From: Alteromonas ponticola
Lineage (GTDB): Bacteria; Pseudomonadota; Gammaproteobacteria; Enterobacterales; Alteromonadaceae
Reading direction: 5' to 3'
Assembly: GCF_012911815.1 (NCBI RefSeq)
Contig: NZ_JAATNW010000005.1
Span: forward strand, 1 to 64,000
Length of the DNA stretch: 64,000 nucleotides
Of the stretch, positions 35,520-46,575 are shown in pieces. Numbering within the stretch: position 1 is the first letter of the stretch; every line of letters begins with the position of its first letter. Under the pieces are notes generated by a model, which was not told the origin of the DNA, did not search any database, and saw nothing but the letters and a program-made list of their open reading frames with translations. The translations under genes were made by a program, and so were the position numbers.

Positions 35520-36455
35520 TTACTCTTCTTCTGAATCATCCTTGCTGACTTTCTTGGGCGGCAAAACCCAGTAAACCCCTTTAAATTCGGCTACTGGGTC
35601 ATCGCCATCTAAAATATCTACTTGCAGCGTTAATTTCGCCTTTTTATTTTTATCCAGCAGCCCCAGCTTACCTGATAACGATTCAATGTTGCAGATAGCG
35701 CGGGGTTTCATGGTAATGGGCTTATGATAGTGAATGTCCCCGTCACCCAACACAATATCGCCACGCACATTTTTTTCTTTCAGTTGCAGAAAGATCATGC
35801 CCCAGCCGGTGAGGGTAGCCAACGAAAATATACTGCCGGCAAACATGGTGCCGTGAATATTTATATTCTTGTTCAATGATGCCCGGGTCTCCAGTGTTCT
35901 ACCAGTAAACTGGTGAATCTTAATACCCATGTGATCAGTAATCGGGATGGTATCAGACCAGGTTTTCTGAAGTTCCTTGCACCAGTTAGGGTGCATCACC
36001 AGTGAACTTAAGTCACTTAACTTTTTCACCATTTGCTGGCGGCGCAAGGTGCCAAGTTCAGTAGGCGCTTCTCGTTCAACAGCAAAACCGCAGGCAGTAA
36101 AGAAAGGAATCGATAACTCCCTGCTGTTGGTCACTGCTCTGATCGCACCTAAATCCCGTGCAACCGCTTCCAGCGCTCCCAGAATCATTTGTCCTAACCC
36201 TTTTCGCTGAAAATCTGCATGCACAGCAATGTGCCTGATTTGGGCTTCTTCAGCGGTATTCAGGTGCACTCTACCGCAGGCAACGATGTCACCGGCACTG
36301 TTTATAATCATGCGATGTTCAGCAACTTGCTCGTATTCGTCTTTTTCTGAACCCGGAGGAAAGTTCCAGGGTTGCCTAAGGTATGTCCAGCGAAAAGTAT
36401 AGTAAGCGTTGAATTCCTCTACGCTTTTGGGTTTTACAACTCTAAACACAAACAA
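35520..36455 (-). CDS. yiiD: GNAT acetyltransferase / thioesterase fusion (YiiD-like)
   Basis: 311 residues. Residues about 1-145 are a GNAT domain with the acetyl-CoA loop HADFQRKGLGQMILGALE. Residues about 160-300 are a hotdog-fold YiiD C-terminal thioesterase-like domain (INIHGTMFAGSIFSLATLTGWGM). The fusion is the normal YiiD arrangement. Precedes no gene in operon after it; upstream are dtd, pip and yihY on the same strand, an order found in related genomes and partly in E. coli (yihY, dtd, yiiD). Confidence 0.88.
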   Translation of the reverse strand: MFVFRVVKPKSVEEFNAYYTFRWTYLRQPWNFPPGSEKDEYEQVAEHRMIINSAGDIVACGRVHLNTAEEAQIRHIAVHADFQRKGLGQMILGALEAVARDLGAIRAVTNSRELSIPFFTACGFAVEREAPTELGTLRRQQMVKKLSDLSSLVMHPNWCKELQKTWSDTIPITDHMGIKIHQFTGRTLETRASLNKNINIHGTMFAGSIFSLATLTGWGMIFLQLKEKNVRGDIVLGDGDIHYHKPITMKPRAICNIESLSGKLGLLDKNKKAKLTLQVDILDGDDPVAEFKGVYWVLPPKKVSKDDSEEE

Positions 36456-36555
36456 ACCATATAGTGAACCATAATAAATCCATTAAACATGAGGGACGAT
36501 AACGAAACAAGCTCTTTATCTGCAAACGCACTGATGGAGCATAGGTAAGCTTCTG

Positions 36556-36993
36556 CTACACCTGAAACGTAAAAGTGACTGGGCCATCGTTGATCAATGA
36601 GACCTGCATGTTGGCGCCAAACTCACCTGTTTGAGTAGGGACACCCGTGGCAGCAAGCTTAGTGACAAACTCATTGTACATTTGCTCACCATGCGCTGGC
36701 GTTGCGCCCCGTGAAAAGCCAGGACGGTTGCCTTTAGTGGTGTCTGCCACCAGAGTAAACTGAGAAACGACCAGTATGCTTCCGTTAACCTGCTGTACGT
36801 TCAGGTTCATTTTATTCTCTTCATCGGCAAATAGACGGTACTGGGTGACTTTTCTAATTAATTTCTCAACGTGACTCTGGTTATCCTCGCGCTCGACTCC
36901 CAGCAACAACAGAAGGCCCTGATTGATCTGTCCAACAATACGCTTTTCAACGATGACACTGGCCTCACTGACTCGCTGTATAACACCTATCAT
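36556..36993 (-). CDS. dtd: D-aminoacyl-tRNA deacylase
   Basis: 145 residues. Hydrolyses D-amino acids from mischarged tRNA. Starts [13 protein letters not shown]; conserved [17 protein letters not shown] and the C-terminal GPVTF gating motif ([11 protein letters not shown]). Overlaps the end of pip by 4 bp (ATGA). Confidence 0.97.
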   Translation of the reverse strand: MIGVIQRVSEASVIVEKRIVGQINQGLLLLLGVEREDNQSHVEKLIRKVTQYRLFADEENKMNLNVQQVNGSILVVSQFTLVADTTKGNRPGFSRGATPAHGEQMYNEFVTKLAATGVPTQTGEFGANMQVSLINDGPVTFTFQV

Positions 36994-37964
36994 TCCTGCT
37001 CCTTAATGAATCTTGCCATGTCTCGGGTTGCCCTGCACAGCGCATAGCCGATACCGGGTTCTGAGGTACTGTGTCCGGCATCGGGGACCATTTGCAAACG
37101 ACTATTTGGCCAGGCGCTATGCAACAGGTATGCACCTTCTGGTTTACACACCATATCATAGCGACCGTGGATCAAAATCGCTGGTAGGTGGGCGATTTTA
37201 TCGATATTTTGCATAATATAATTTTCTTCAATAAAGCACTTGTTGAGTAAATAATGGCATTCGAGTAAGGCCAGGCTGGTCACCAGATGCACCGGATATT
37301 GCGAGGTAATATCTCCTGTACCCAGCGGCAATACTAATCGTGAAAGCCGCTCTTCCCAGCAGTACCAGCGCTTAAGAGCAGCAAGCTTATTGACTTCATT
37401 CTCACTGGCAAAAATTTCGTTGAAGGTATGAAGAATTGCGGCAGAGTTTGCTGGTGAAGGGGTACCCTGAGCAAATTTCTTAAAATATTCCGGGAAAAAA
37501 ATCGCGCCGCCGCCACTTTCGGAAATAAACCAGTCGATATCTTCCTGGCGGCCTAAAAAGATACCGCGCAGGATCAGTCCATACACAGCCTCTGGTTGCT
37601 CCATAGCATATAGCAACCCCAACGTGGTTCCCCACGAGCCGCCAAAGACCACCCACTTATCAATGTTGAGGTGCTCTCGCAGAAGGCAGATATCAGAAAG
37701 CAAATCCTGGGTGGAATTGTGACGTAAATCACCAAACGGTCGGGAACGACCACAACCGCGTTGCTCAAAACCAATAATGCGATAGCGGCTGGAGTCAAAA
37801 AAGCATTTATAATTGGGTGAAAGGCCTGCACCGGGCCCACCGTGGAGATAGACGACTGGGATCCCCTCCGGGTTGCCACTTTGCTCGTAGAAAATTTCAT
37901 GCTGGGAATCGGTTTTGAGATACCCACTGTGATAAGCAGCAATATCCGGATAAAGTCGTTTCAT
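36990..37964 (-). CDS. pip: Proline iminopeptidase (S33 alpha/beta hydrolase)
   Basis: 324 residues. Releases N-terminal proline. Oxyanion motif [12 protein letters not shown], catalytic serine in [13 protein letters not shown], acid Asp in HGRYDMVC, and His in PDAGHS. Translationally coupled to dtd. Confidence 0.95.
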   Translation of the reverse strand: MKRLYPDIAAYHSGYLKTDSQHEIFYEQSGNPEGIPVVYLHGGPGAGLSPNYKCFFDSSRYRIIGFEQRGCGRSRPFGDLRHNSTQDLLSDICLLREHLNIDKWVVFGGSWGTTLGLLYAMEQPEAVYGLILRGIFLGRQEDIDWFISESGGGAIFFPEYFKKFAQGTPSPANSAAILHTFNEIFASENEVNKLAALKRWYCWEERLSRLVLPLGTGDITSQYPVHLVTSLALLECHYLLNKCFIEENYIMQNIDKIAHLPAILIHGRYDMVCKPEGAYLLHSAWPNSRLQMVPDAGHSTSEPGIGYALCRATRDMARFIKEQE

Positions 37965-38044
37965 TTTATTTCAGCTCATTGTGTGCTGGGTAAAATTAGT
38001 ATATTAATGAAACACATTCTAATCATAAATGCGAGAGAGTTGAT

Positions 38045-38281
38045 ATGGCAGGTCAAGGTTCAGGTGGAAACGTGATAGCAGCAATATGTAATGTATTTTT
38101 AGCCGGATTGGGCCAATTAGTCCAGGGTCGAGTATTAAGAGCATTATTATTTTTTATTTTCACCTACGGCTGCTATTCACTGTCGATGACAGTTATTCTG
38201 TTTTTCTTCTGGCCAATTGGATTTATCTTCCATATCTGGTCAATCATTGATGCAGCCAAATACCGAGGGCGGGGGCTGTAA
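38045..38281 (+). CDS. Small membrane protein, TM2-like
   Basis: 78 residues. Two hydrophobic segments: AAICNVFLAGLGQLVQG leading into ALLFFIFTYGCYSLSMTVILFF, then WPIGFIFHIWSIIDAAKYRG. The loop and the terminal IDAAKY resemble TM2-type small proteins. GAGAG precedes ATG 38045. It lies 3 bp before a lipoprotein gene, likely co-transcribed. Function unknown. Confidence 0.75.
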   Translation: MAGQGSGGNVIAAICNVFLAGLGQLVQGRVLRALLFFIFTYGCYSLSMTVILFFFWPIGFIFHIWSIIDAAKYRGRGL

Positions 38282-38284
38282 CCG

Positions 38285-38926
38285 ATGAAAACACGTTCAC
38301 TAGCATTTTTCACTATGATTCTTATGCTGTTGTCAGGCTGTCAGTCAGCCTACTATGCTGCGTGGGAAAAAGTCGGCGTTGAAAAACGTGAGATTATGGT
38401 TGATAGGGTGGAAGATGCCCGTGAATCGCAGGAAGATGCTCAGGAACAATTCAGTTCAGCGTTGGAAGAATTCAGCGCCTTGATTAATTTCCAAGGCGGT
38501 GAACTTGAAGAAGTCTACGAAAGACTCAGCGATGAGTATAACGATAGTAAGGCCGCAGCAGATGAAGTGTCGAACCGAATCAACAAGGTCGCCTCAGTGG
38601 CAGATGCGCTTTTCGATGAATGGGAAGACGAGCTGGAACGTTACCAGAATGAAAATTACCGTCGCACCAGCGAACAGCAATTGCGTGATACCCGACGTAA
38701 ATATGAATCCATGCTAAGCGCCATGCGCAAAGCAGAAGGTACCATGACACCGGTGTTACGCAAGCTGGAAGATAATGTTCTGTTTCTGAAACATAACCTG
38801 AATGCCAGCGCCATCGGCTCGTTGGAAGGTGAACTGACAGTCATGCAGGCTGATATCCGCGTGCTTATACGCAATATGAGAAGTGCTATCGCTGAGTCAG
38901 ATGCCTTTATTGCTTCGATGAAGTAA
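38285..38926 (+). CDS. DUF2959 family lipoprotein, coiled-coil
   Basis: 213 residues. Lipoprotein signal with lipobox LSGC at residues 16-19 or so (SLAFFTMILMLLSGCQSAYY), then almost entirely charged helix: EDARESQEDAQEQFSSALEE, EDELERYQNENYRRTSEQQL. The YYAAWEKVGVEKREIMVDRV start of the mature part is typical of DUF2959 proteins in marine gammaproteobacteria. Function unknown. Confidence 0.85.
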   Translation: MKTRSLAFFTMILMLLSGCQSAYYAAWEKVGVEKREIMVDRVEDARESQEDAQEQFSSALEEFSALINFQGGELEEVYERLSDEYNDSKAAADEVSNRINKVASVADALFDEWEDELERYQNENYRRTSEQQLRDTRRKYESMLSAMRKAEGTMTPVLRKLEDNVLFLKHNLNASAIGSLEGELTVMQADIRVLIRNMRSAIAESDAFIASMK

Positions 38927-38969
38927 TTTATCCCGGATCGCTAAATCAAACGTGCCTAATGTAAGCATA

Positions 38970-39854
38970 TTATTCGTTAGGCAGCTCTCTGGGTTCCTCA
39001 CTGGCTTTATGTTCATCGAAGGTATCATTAAGACTGCAGGTGAATTCGGCACCAATCAGTACCACTATCCACGATAAATATACCCACAGGAACAAAATGG
39101 GCAGCGTTGCCAGCGCACCGTAAATAATCTGATAAGACGGAAAGTTAGTGACGTAAAAGGTAAAGCCATTTTTGGTAATTTCAAACAGGACGGTGGCAAC
39201 TAGGGCGCCGGGCAGGGCATACTTTGGGCTCACTCTGCGGTTTGGCACCAGCATGTACAAAATTACGAATGCCAGCATGGTGGTCAAGCTTGGCACCATT
39301 TTTAAAAAAGTCGTCCCCAGTCCGGGTGTGTACTCTTCGGCAAACGTAGCAATGCCCGACAAGTAAGAGGTAACTACAACACTGGAACCAATCAGCATGG
39401 GGCTTAACGTAATCACCATCCAATAAATTGCCAGCGTATAGATTAGCGGCCGCTCGCTGGGCGTACGCCAGATACGGTTTAAGGTTTTATCCACATTGGA
39501 AATAAGTAACAGGGCTACAACCAACAGCGATAAGATACCAATGGCACTCATCTCAGCGGCATTCGAGACGAAGGATAAGATGTGCTCATGCACCACATCA
39601 CTGGCCGTTGGCACAAAATTAGTAAAAATAAAATGTTCCAGCTTGCTTCTCACTGATGCGAAAGCGGGAAATGCAGACATCATGGTAAACGTCACCATAA
39701 TAAAAGGTACCAGCGACAGTAACGTTACATAAGCCAGGTGACCGGCTGAAATGGTAATATTATCGCTGGCGCAACGTTGCAAAAAGATACGACCAAAATC
39801 CCGAATACGGCGCTGATTTTTGTGCCACATAGCCTTCATTCTTTCTGCGTTCAC
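38970..39854 (-). CDS. yihY: YihY/BrkB family inner membrane protein
   Basis: About 294 residues; GTG 39854 has GGAG 6 bases upstream, while ATG 39866 and ATG 39839 are alternatives. Six transmembrane helices with the family start ISAGHLAYVTLLSLVPFIMVTF, and LLLISNVDKTLNRIWR and LFLWVYLSWIVVLIGAEF. Once called RNase BN by mistake; actual function unknown. Conserved neighbour of dtd and yiiD. Confidence 0.9.
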   Translation of the reverse strand: MNAERMKAMWHKNQRRIRDFGRIFLQRCASDNITISAGHLAYVTLLSLVPFIMVTFTMMSAFPAFASVRSKLEHFIFTNFVPTASDVVHEHILSFVSNAAEMSAIGILSLLVVALLLISNVDKTLNRIWRTPSERPLIYTLAIYWMVITLSPMLIGSSVVVTSYLSGIATFAEEYTPGLGTTFLKMVPSLTTMLAFVILYMLVPNRRVSPKYALPGALVATVLFEITKNGFTFYVTNFPSYQIIYGALATLPILFLWVYLSWIVVLIGAEFTCSLNDTFDEHKASEEPRELPNE

Positions 39855-39943
39855 ATTACACTCCATTTGCTTGCGGATTGATAATAATACAATTTTTATC
39901 CAGCACTTTGCCTAAGTGTAACGGCTAGTTCAAATAGGTAAAA

Positions 39944-40929
<986 letters not shown>

Positions 40930-41018
40930 AGCAGTTTACACTGCTTAATTGACCTTTTTTGGATATTGGTTAGAATTTCCAGTCATAACGATACCCTATA
41001 AAAGATGACGAGACCCTT

Positions 41019-41339
41019 ATGGCAGAATGGAACGGTAAATATATACATCCGTACGCAGAGCACGGCAAGAAAAGTGAACAAGTAAAAAAAGTCACCGTGT
41101 CTATACCAACCAATGTACTTAAAGTGCTTACCGATGAAAGAACACGCAGGCAGATCAACAACTTAAGACACGCAACAAATTCAGAACTACTTTGTGAAGC
41201 GTTTTTGCACGCGTTTACAGGTCAGCCCCTGCCTGATGATGATGATTTGCGCAAAGACAACCCTAACCGAATCCCGGCGAACGCACGCAGCATAATGGAG
41301 GAGATGGGGATTGAACCAGAAATGGACGCTGAAGACTAA
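41019..41339 (+). CDS. metJ: Methionine repressor MetJ
   Basis: 106 residues. Ribbon-helix-helix repressor with SAM as corepressor: the beta-strand [15 protein letters not shown], helix [32 protein letters not shown]. Very close to E. coli MetJ (105). Three met boxes lie upstream. Confidence 0.97.
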   Translation: MAEWNGKYIHPYAEHGKKSEQVKKVTVSIPTNVLKVLTDERTRRQINNLRHATNSELLCEAFLHAFTGQPLPDDDDLRKDNPNRIPANARSIMEEMGIEPEMDAED

Positions 41340-41348
41340 ATAAATACA

Positions 41349-41371
41349 GGTGCCAGCATGTTGCCGGCACC
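41349..41371. terminator. Hairpin between convergent metJ and malic enzyme genes
   Basis: GGTGCCAGCA, loop TGT, TGCCGGCACC; ten-base arms with one mismatch. No strong T-run. Confidence 0.55.
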
Positions 41372-41380
41372 CCGTTAACC

Positions 41381-42622
41381 TTATGCGTAACTGGCAGGCA
41401 ACGTGTCCAGTCGCGCAACACCCGATTCAATAGCAGCAATTGCCACCGCTTTCGCAATGCGACCACACAAACGCGGATCCATAGGCTTGGGAATAATGTA
41501 GTTTTTGCCGAAACTTAAACTACTACTCTTACTGGCTTTTAAGACTTCCTCAGGCACCGGCTCTTTGGAGATGGCGCGAATCGCTTCCACCGCAGCCACT
41601 TTCATCTCATCATTAATTGCACTCGCGCGCACATCCAGCGCCCCTCTGAAAATAAAGGGAAAGCATAAGACGTTATTGACCTGGTTGGGGTAATCCGAAC
41701 GTCCAGTTGCCATGATCAAGTCATCGCGGACACTGTGAGCAAGCTCCGGTTTAATTTCCGGGTCAGGATTAGAACAGGCAAACACAATCGGCTTGTCAGC
41801 CATCAGTTTTAGCGCATCGGGAGCCAATACGTCAGGGCCTGACACACCAACAAAAATATCAGCACCGTCCATCACGTCTTCAAGCGTGCGCTTGTCGGTG
41901 TTGTTAGCAAACATTTTTTTATGCTCAGTTAAATCTTCCCGTCGGGTATGAATAACCCCTTTGCGGTCAAGCATATAAATACGTTCACGCTGAGCACCAC
42001 ACTTAATCAGTAACTCCATACATGCCACTGCTGCGGCACCAGCACCCATACACACAATTTTGGCCGTTTGGATATCCTTGCCCTGAATCTCCAGAGCATT
42101 CAGCATACCCGCAGCGGTTACGATAGCGGTACCGTGTTGGTCATCATGAAACACCGGCACTTTACAACGTTTGATGAGCTCTTGTTCAATTTCAAAACAC
42201 TCAGGCGCTTTGATATCTTCAAGGTTAATGCCGCCGAATGTGTCGGCAATATTTGCAACGGTATTGATGAATTCTTCTGTGGTGCGATGCTTTACTTCAA
42301 TATCGATCGCATCCAGGCCAGCGAAGCGTTTAAATAGCAGGGCCTTGCCCTCCATCACTGGTTTTGATGCCAGAGGACCCAGATTGCCAAGGCCCAAAAT
42401 CGCGGTGCCGTTGCTGATTACCGCCACCAGATTACCTTTAGCGGTATATTTGTAAGCAGCGTCAGCATCTTCAGCGATTTCGCGCACAGGCTCCGCGACA
42501 CCCGGGCTGTAAGCCAGCGCCAGGTCATCTACGCTGTCAGCGGGTTTGGACAGCTCCACTTTAATCTTTCCCGGAGTGGGATAGGCATGATAATCCAGTG
42601 CTCGTTGTCTGAAATCTGACAT
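41381..42622 (-). CDS. NAD(P)-dependent malic enzyme, short form
   Basis: 413 residues. Oxidative decarboxylation of malate to pyruvate. Motifs: YSPGVAEPVREIAED, GLGNLGPLASKPVMEGKALLF, FHDDQHGTAIVTAAGMLNAL, the Rossmann GAGAAAVACMELL and SGRSDYPNQVN-like ATGRSDYPNQVNNVLCFPF. The C-terminal phosphotransacetylase-like domain of MaeB is absent, so this is the short bacterial form. Cofactor preference not decided. Confidence 0.92.
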   Translation of the reverse strand: MSDFRQRALDYHAYPTPGKIKVELSKPADSVDDLALAYSPGVAEPVREIAEDADAAYKYTAKGNLVAVISNGTAILGLGNLGPLASKPVMEGKALLFKRFAGLDAIDIEVKHRTTEEFINTVANIADTFGGINLEDIKAPECFEIEQELIKRCKVPVFHDDQHGTAIVTAAGMLNALEIQGKDIQTAKIVCMGAGAAAVACMELLIKCGAQRERIYMLDRKGVIHTRREDLTEHKKMFANNTDKRTLEDVMDGADIFVGVSGPDVLAPDALKLMADKPIVFACSNPDPEIKPELAHSVRDDLIMATGRSDYPNQVNNVLCFPFIFRGALDVRASAINDEMKVAAVEAIRAISKEPVPEEVLKASKSSSLSFGKNYIIPKPMDPRLCGRIAKAVAIAAIESGVARLDTLPASYA

Positions 42623-42969
42623 TATGGCAATAGTCCTTACTGTGTAGGGTTGGTAAAAACGTTGTTATGCAATTTTCATGAACGTAGCCATTTTTTTATT
42701 GTGTTAACCTGCGCGTAACCTGCTTCAGAGGGTTACCGCTAAGCGTGACAACGGTTCATTATTGCGAATTTCAAATGGGCGGAACTCTATCACACCTTCA
42801 TTTCCTCAACATATCAGATGAGGTACGCAGTGTTAAAGTAACTTGGCAGGAAAATAAACAAAAGAATTTGTTTTCAATTTTAGTTATTCACGCAGATTAT
42901 AAAATGAGCAGAAACAAAAACGCCGGCATGATGCCGGCGTTTCGTTGAATTGCGTATTTGACGCAATTC
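42623..42969. other. Intergenic region, malic enzyme / rpmE
   Basis: 347 bp. Contains the upstream region of the malic enzyme gene and the rpmE terminator near its right end. A possible 67-codon frame at 42745-42948 runs through the terminator hairpin and is not believed. Confidence 0.6.
42915..42945 (-). terminator. Terminator of rpmE
   Basis: CGCCGGC, loop ATGAT, GCCGGCG (42921-42939), flanked by AAA on the left and TTT on the right. On the minus strand it is followed by TTTTTGTTT, 25 bases after the rpmE stop. Confidence 0.9.
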
Positions 42970-43182
42970 TTATTTTTTGCCCAGTGCACCGAAACGCTTC
43001 TTGAAGCGATCAACACGACCACCAGTGTCAACGTTACGTTGCTTACCAGTGTAGAAAGGGTGGCAGTTTGAACATACGTCCAGGTTAATGTCTTTACCTA
43101 GCGTAGAACGAACTTTAATTGTATTACCACATGAACAGCTTGCAGTAATTTCTTTATATTCCGGATGGATATCTTGTTTCAT
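42970..43182 (-). CDS. rpmE: 50S ribosomal protein L31 (zinc-binding form)
   Basis: 70 residues. Starts [20 protein letters not shown] and has the four zinc cysteines (CSC, CSNC), so it is the C+ form. [23 protein letters not shown] is typical. AGGTAAACC precedes the ATG. Divergent from priA, as in E. coli. Confidence 0.97.
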   Translation of the reverse strand: MKQDIHPEYKEITASCSCGNTIKVRSTLGKDINLDVCSNCHPFYTGKQRNVDTGGRVDRFKKRFGALGKK

Positions 43183-43437
43183 GGTTTACCTCAAAAAAAG
43201 GCCGTATCGCTATTCAACCCGCAGTCAAACACCATACGTTATTAATAATTGCAGTGTTTCAGACGAAACCCCGCCAATAAAGGCCGCGCATAATAATAGA
43301 AGCTTAAGTTTTGGTCAAGTTATTTATCCCTTACCTTGCACCGCTGAAGCGGTTGAAGATTCTCCTGCCATGCGGTTATTAATTCGGTATGATTGGTTAA
43401 CTTTTAAATTCATTACTATCTGGTTTGTCTGAATTGC

Positions 43438-45615
43438 ATGTCACAGTGGTTTATTGATGTCGCCGTACCTGTCCCCTTGCGTCAAACGTTTACTTATCTT
43501 GCCGAGCATAAGGTAGAGAAAGGTTGTCGGGTCACCGTGCCGTTTGGTAAACGCACCCTGGTGGGGGTGGTGACTGCGGCTAGCGCTGAATTCAATGGCA
43601 CCACCGACAAACTTAAGCCACTTCAGGAAGTACTGGACTCGTCACCCATACTGCCTCCGGTGATGATTTCGCTGTGTGAATGGTTAACACATTATTATCA
43701 TCATCCTGTAGGCGAAGTTTTTCACACCGCACTGCCGGTGCTATTGCGCAAAGGTGACCCATTACCCACTGATTCACAATCCTATGTTGAAGTAGCGGGC
43801 GAAATTGACAGTGTAGCAGCTGAAAAACTTTCCCGCGCACCAAAGCAGCTGGCGTGTTTGCAGGCAATTAAACAGCAGCCTGTACCTTTAACTATTTTGA
43901 ACAAGCAATTTTCGGCCGCCGTGGTCACTGCGCTGCACGAAAAAAAGTTTGTACACACTGTCGAAAGACCGGTTATCAACAAGCCGTGGCAATCATCTAT
44001 AAGCATTGAGGCCAAACCCGCAGCAAATCGTGAACAAGCAGCAGCGATCGCCGCCATAAATCAAATAACCGGCTTTTCAACCTTGCTAATAGAAGGTGTC
44101 ACTGGTAGCGGCAAAACGGAAGTTTATTTACAAGCGCTCGAACAAGTGTTGTTGGCAGGCAAACAGGTGCTGATCCTTGTGCCTGAAATTGGCCTCACGC
44201 CACAGACGGTGAATCGCTTTGCTCACCGCTTTGGTATCGATGTGGCGGTCCTTCACTCACAAGTGACTAATTCAGAGCGGTTACTGATCTGGCATCGGGC
44301 AAAAGCAAATAATGTCGGTATCGTCATTGGTACGCGCTCAGCCATTTTTACACCCTTCGCTGATTTAGGAATGATTATTCTGGATGAAGAGCACGACGAT
44401 TCATTTAAGCAAAATGATGGCTTGCGCTACCATGCCCGGGATCTCGCCGTCGTTCGCGCAAAAAAGCAAGACATTCCGTTAGTTCTGGGGTCGGGCTCGC
44501 CTTCGCTGGAATCGCTCAATAACGCGCTATCCAAACGCTATCAGCACGTGCAATTGACCGCTAGAGCGGGCGGAGCGGCTGCGCCTGCTCATCACTTGCT
44601 GGATGCGCGCGATCAGACACTGCAATTTGGTCTTGCCGCAGGAACAATAGCCATTATCAAGTCGCACTTGGAGGCTGCCAATCAAGTACTGGTATTTATT
44701 AATCGCAAGGGTTACGCGCCAGCGCTGTTATGCCATCACTGTGGGCATTCAGTTGAGTGTAAACGCTGTGAGCAGCCATTTACCGTGTATCAAAAACCCC
44801 CACGTTTACAATGCCACCGCTGTGAAAAGACCAAACCCATACCACCTTCATGTACGGTTTGCGGCAGTCATGAACTTATTCCTTCCGGGACCGGGACAGA
44901 GCAGATAGAAACAGGCCTTGCGCAGTTGTTTCCGCAGTATTCGCAGGTTCGGATTGACAGCGATTCGATTAGAGGGAAAGACAAACTCGCAGGTATGCTT
45001 AAGAAAATTGACCGTCAGGAGTATCAACTCCTTATTGGTACGCAGATACTCGCTAAGGGGCATCATTTTCCGCACGTTACGTTGGTGGTGGTACTGGGTT
45101 GTGACGGCGCCTTATACAGTGCCGATTTTCGCGCACCCGAGAAGCTGGCTCAATTAGTAACTCAGCTGGCCGGGCGCGCGGGTAGAGCGAGCAAACCCGG
45201 GGAGATGTGGTTACAAACCCATTCACCGGATCATCCTTTACTGCAGGATCTGATTTGCAACGGCTATCAGGCGTTTTCCCGCTATCTTATTCAGGAAAGA
45301 CGCCAAAGCGGGCTACCGCCTTTTCAAGTTCAATGTGCGCTACGCGCTGAGTCTGTGAATCCTGAACTGGCCTATGAATTTTTAATGCAGGCACGGCAAC
45401 AATTGAATCAAGCGACTAGCATGCAGTTCGTCGGGCCGATACCGGCGATGGTGGAGAAAAAACAGGGTAGGTATCGATTTATTTTGATCGTATCAACGAA
45501 TAAACGGTCGGTATTGCATAATGCGCTGCGAGCAAGTATTCCTAACATTACCCAATTGCCATTGTCATCGAAGGTGAGATGGTCGGTGGATATCGATCCT
45601 ATGGATTTTAATTAA
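43438..45615 (+). CDS. priA: Primosomal helicase PriA
   Basis: 725 residues. Restarts stalled replication forks. N-terminal 3'-DNA-binding domain (VAVPVPLRQTFTYLAE), Walker A GVTGSGKTEVYL, DEEH box ILDEEHDDSFKQ, a zinc-binding domain with eight cysteines between about 430 and 475 (CHHCGHSVECKRC, CHRCEKTK, CTVCGS), helicase motifs GTGTEQIE and TQLAGRAGRA. Complete length. Confidence 0.97.
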   Translation: MSQWFIDVAVPVPLRQTFTYLAEHKVEKGCRVTVPFGKRTLVGVVTAASAEFNGTTDKLKPLQEVLDSSPILPPVMISLCEWLTHYYHHPVGEVFHTALPVLLRKGDPLPTDSQSYVEVAGEIDSVAAEKLSRAPKQLACLQAIKQQPVPLTILNKQFSAAVVTALHEKKFVHTVERPVINKPWQSSISIEAKPAANREQAAAIAAINQITGFSTLLIEGVTGSGKTEVYLQALEQVLLAGKQVLILVPEIGLTPQTVNRFAHRFGIDVAVLHSQVTNSERLLIWHRAKANNVGIVIGTRSAIFTPFADLGMIILDEEHDDSFKQNDGLRYHARDLAVVRAKKQDIPLVLGSGSPSLESLNNALSKRYQHVQLTARAGGAAAPAHHLLDARDQTLQFGLAAGTIAIIKSHLEAANQVLVFINRKGYAPALLCHHCGHSVECKRCEQPFTVYQKPPRLQCHRCEKTKPIPPSCTVCGSHELIPSGTGTEQIETGLAQLFPQYSQVRIDSDSIRGKDKLAGMLKKIDRQEYQLLIGTQILAKGHHFPHVTLVVVLGCDGALYSADFRAPEKLAQLVTQLAGRAGRASKPGEMWLQTHSPDHPLLQDLICNGYQAFSRYLIQERRQSGLPPFQVQCALRAESVNPELAYEFLMQARQQLNQATSMQFVGPIPAMVEKKQGRYRFILIVSTNKRSVLHNALRASIPNITQLPLSSKVRWSVDIDPMDFN

Positions 45616-45741
45616 CGCTATTTGTCATCTTGTACCTGTTTCGTAGCAGATGGTGGATAAGTGAGCAGCATTTTTCATTTATCCACGTTACACTGTTCGC
45701 CTTAACTGTGATCTACCCTTATTTTGGAAAGTACGCCGTTT

Positions 45742-46332
45742 ATGGCTCAAAAAGATTATGTCTCGCGCGGGCGCACCCCGCAGAAAAACAATAAAAAAGC
45801 TCCCGCCAAAAAGCCGCAGGGAAAAAGACAGGCGAAGACCAAGGCTGACACATCAAATAATGCCAGCTTACCGTGGATGCGCCTTGTTGTCGTAATGGCC
45901 TTATTAATTGGTTTTGTGATTTTCCTGTGGTCAATTAAAGACTCTGCGGAGCAGAAAGTGGATTCGCCGGTCACCTCTGACGTTATAAAAAACAAAGATG
46001 ATCTCCCGGAACTCCCTGAAGAAGAGTGGGAATACATTAAATCTTTGCCTGGCTACGAAGTGGAAGTGGACGTGGCTGAGCAGGAAAAGTCTGACAAGCG
46101 TTATCTGATGCAATGTGCCTCCTTCCGCACGCGCTCTCAAGCTGAAGAAATGAAAGCAACTATCGCTTTTCAAGGGCTGGAATCGCAAATCAGACCCAGC
46201 ACGGGTGCCAATGGAGAATGGTTCAGGGTAATTTTAGGACCTTTCGATACTAAGCGTGATGCCGAACGCGCCAAACATACGCTACGTAAGGTTAATATTG
46301 CGACCTGCCAGATCTGGTTCTGGAACCTTTAA
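45742..46332 (+). CDS. ftsN: Cell division protein FtsN
   Basis: 196 residues from ATG 45742 (GGAAAG upstream). The short cytoplasmic N-terminus AQKDYVSRG (FtsA-binding) is followed by a basic linker, one membrane helix (MRLVVVMALLIGFVIFLWSI), a periplasmic linker and a C-terminal SPOR domain (YLMQCASFRTRSQAEEMKA, WFRVILGPFDTKRDAERA). Triggers septal synthesis. Shorter than the 319-residue E. coli protein, mainly in the linker. Next to hslVU as in E. coli. Confidence 0.93.
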   Translation: MAQKDYVSRGRTPQKNNKKAPAKKPQGKRQAKTKADTSNNASLPWMRLVVVMALLIGFVIFLWSIKDSAEQKVDSPVTSDVIKNKDDLPELPEEEWEYIKSLPGYEVEVDVAEQEKSDKRYLMQCASFRTRSQAEEMKATIAFQGLESQIRPSTGANGEWFRVILGPFDTKRDAERAKHTLRKVNIATCQIWFWNL

Positions 46333-46335
46333 TGA

Positions 46336-46374
46336 TTTTCCGCGTTGACCTGCACTAACAGTAGACGCGGAAAA
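46336..46374. repeat. Hairpin downstream of ftsN
   Basis: Perfect 10-bp arms TTTTCCGCGT and ACGCGGAAAA separated by 19 bases, 3 bases after the ftsN stop. Possibly an mRNA 3' end structure, but without a T-run. Confidence 0.5.
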
Positions 46375-46481
46375 AGGTAAACTAACTTGTCGTTTTTATT
46401 TGGCGCGGGGTCTTAAAAATGGTCGCCCGCGGTGGCCTGACATAAGGGCTGGTGGGGATCATTAAAACAATCTGCTCTGGC

Positions 46482-46509
46482 CTTGAAATCCCTCAACCCT
46501 CCCCCACAT
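46482..46509 (+). promoter_or_regulatory. Sigma-32 heat-shock promoter of hslVU
   Basis: CTTGAAA (46482-46488), 13-base spacer, CCCCACAT (46502-46509). This is almost the full sigma-32 consensus (CTTGAAA, 11-16 bases, CCCCATNT), 66 bases before the hslV start. RpoH is encoded about 11 kb upstream in the same window. Confidence 0.9.
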
Positions 46510-46575
46510 ACCTTTACAGCAATAAACTTCAGCATCTGAAGTGACTCTTCAAATTTAATCTAGTGGGGAATTTAC

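Noticed and set aside
42745..42948. 67-codon frame upstream of the malic enzyme gene
   Set aside because: No Shine-Dalgarno or recognisable domain, and its end lies within the rpmE terminator.
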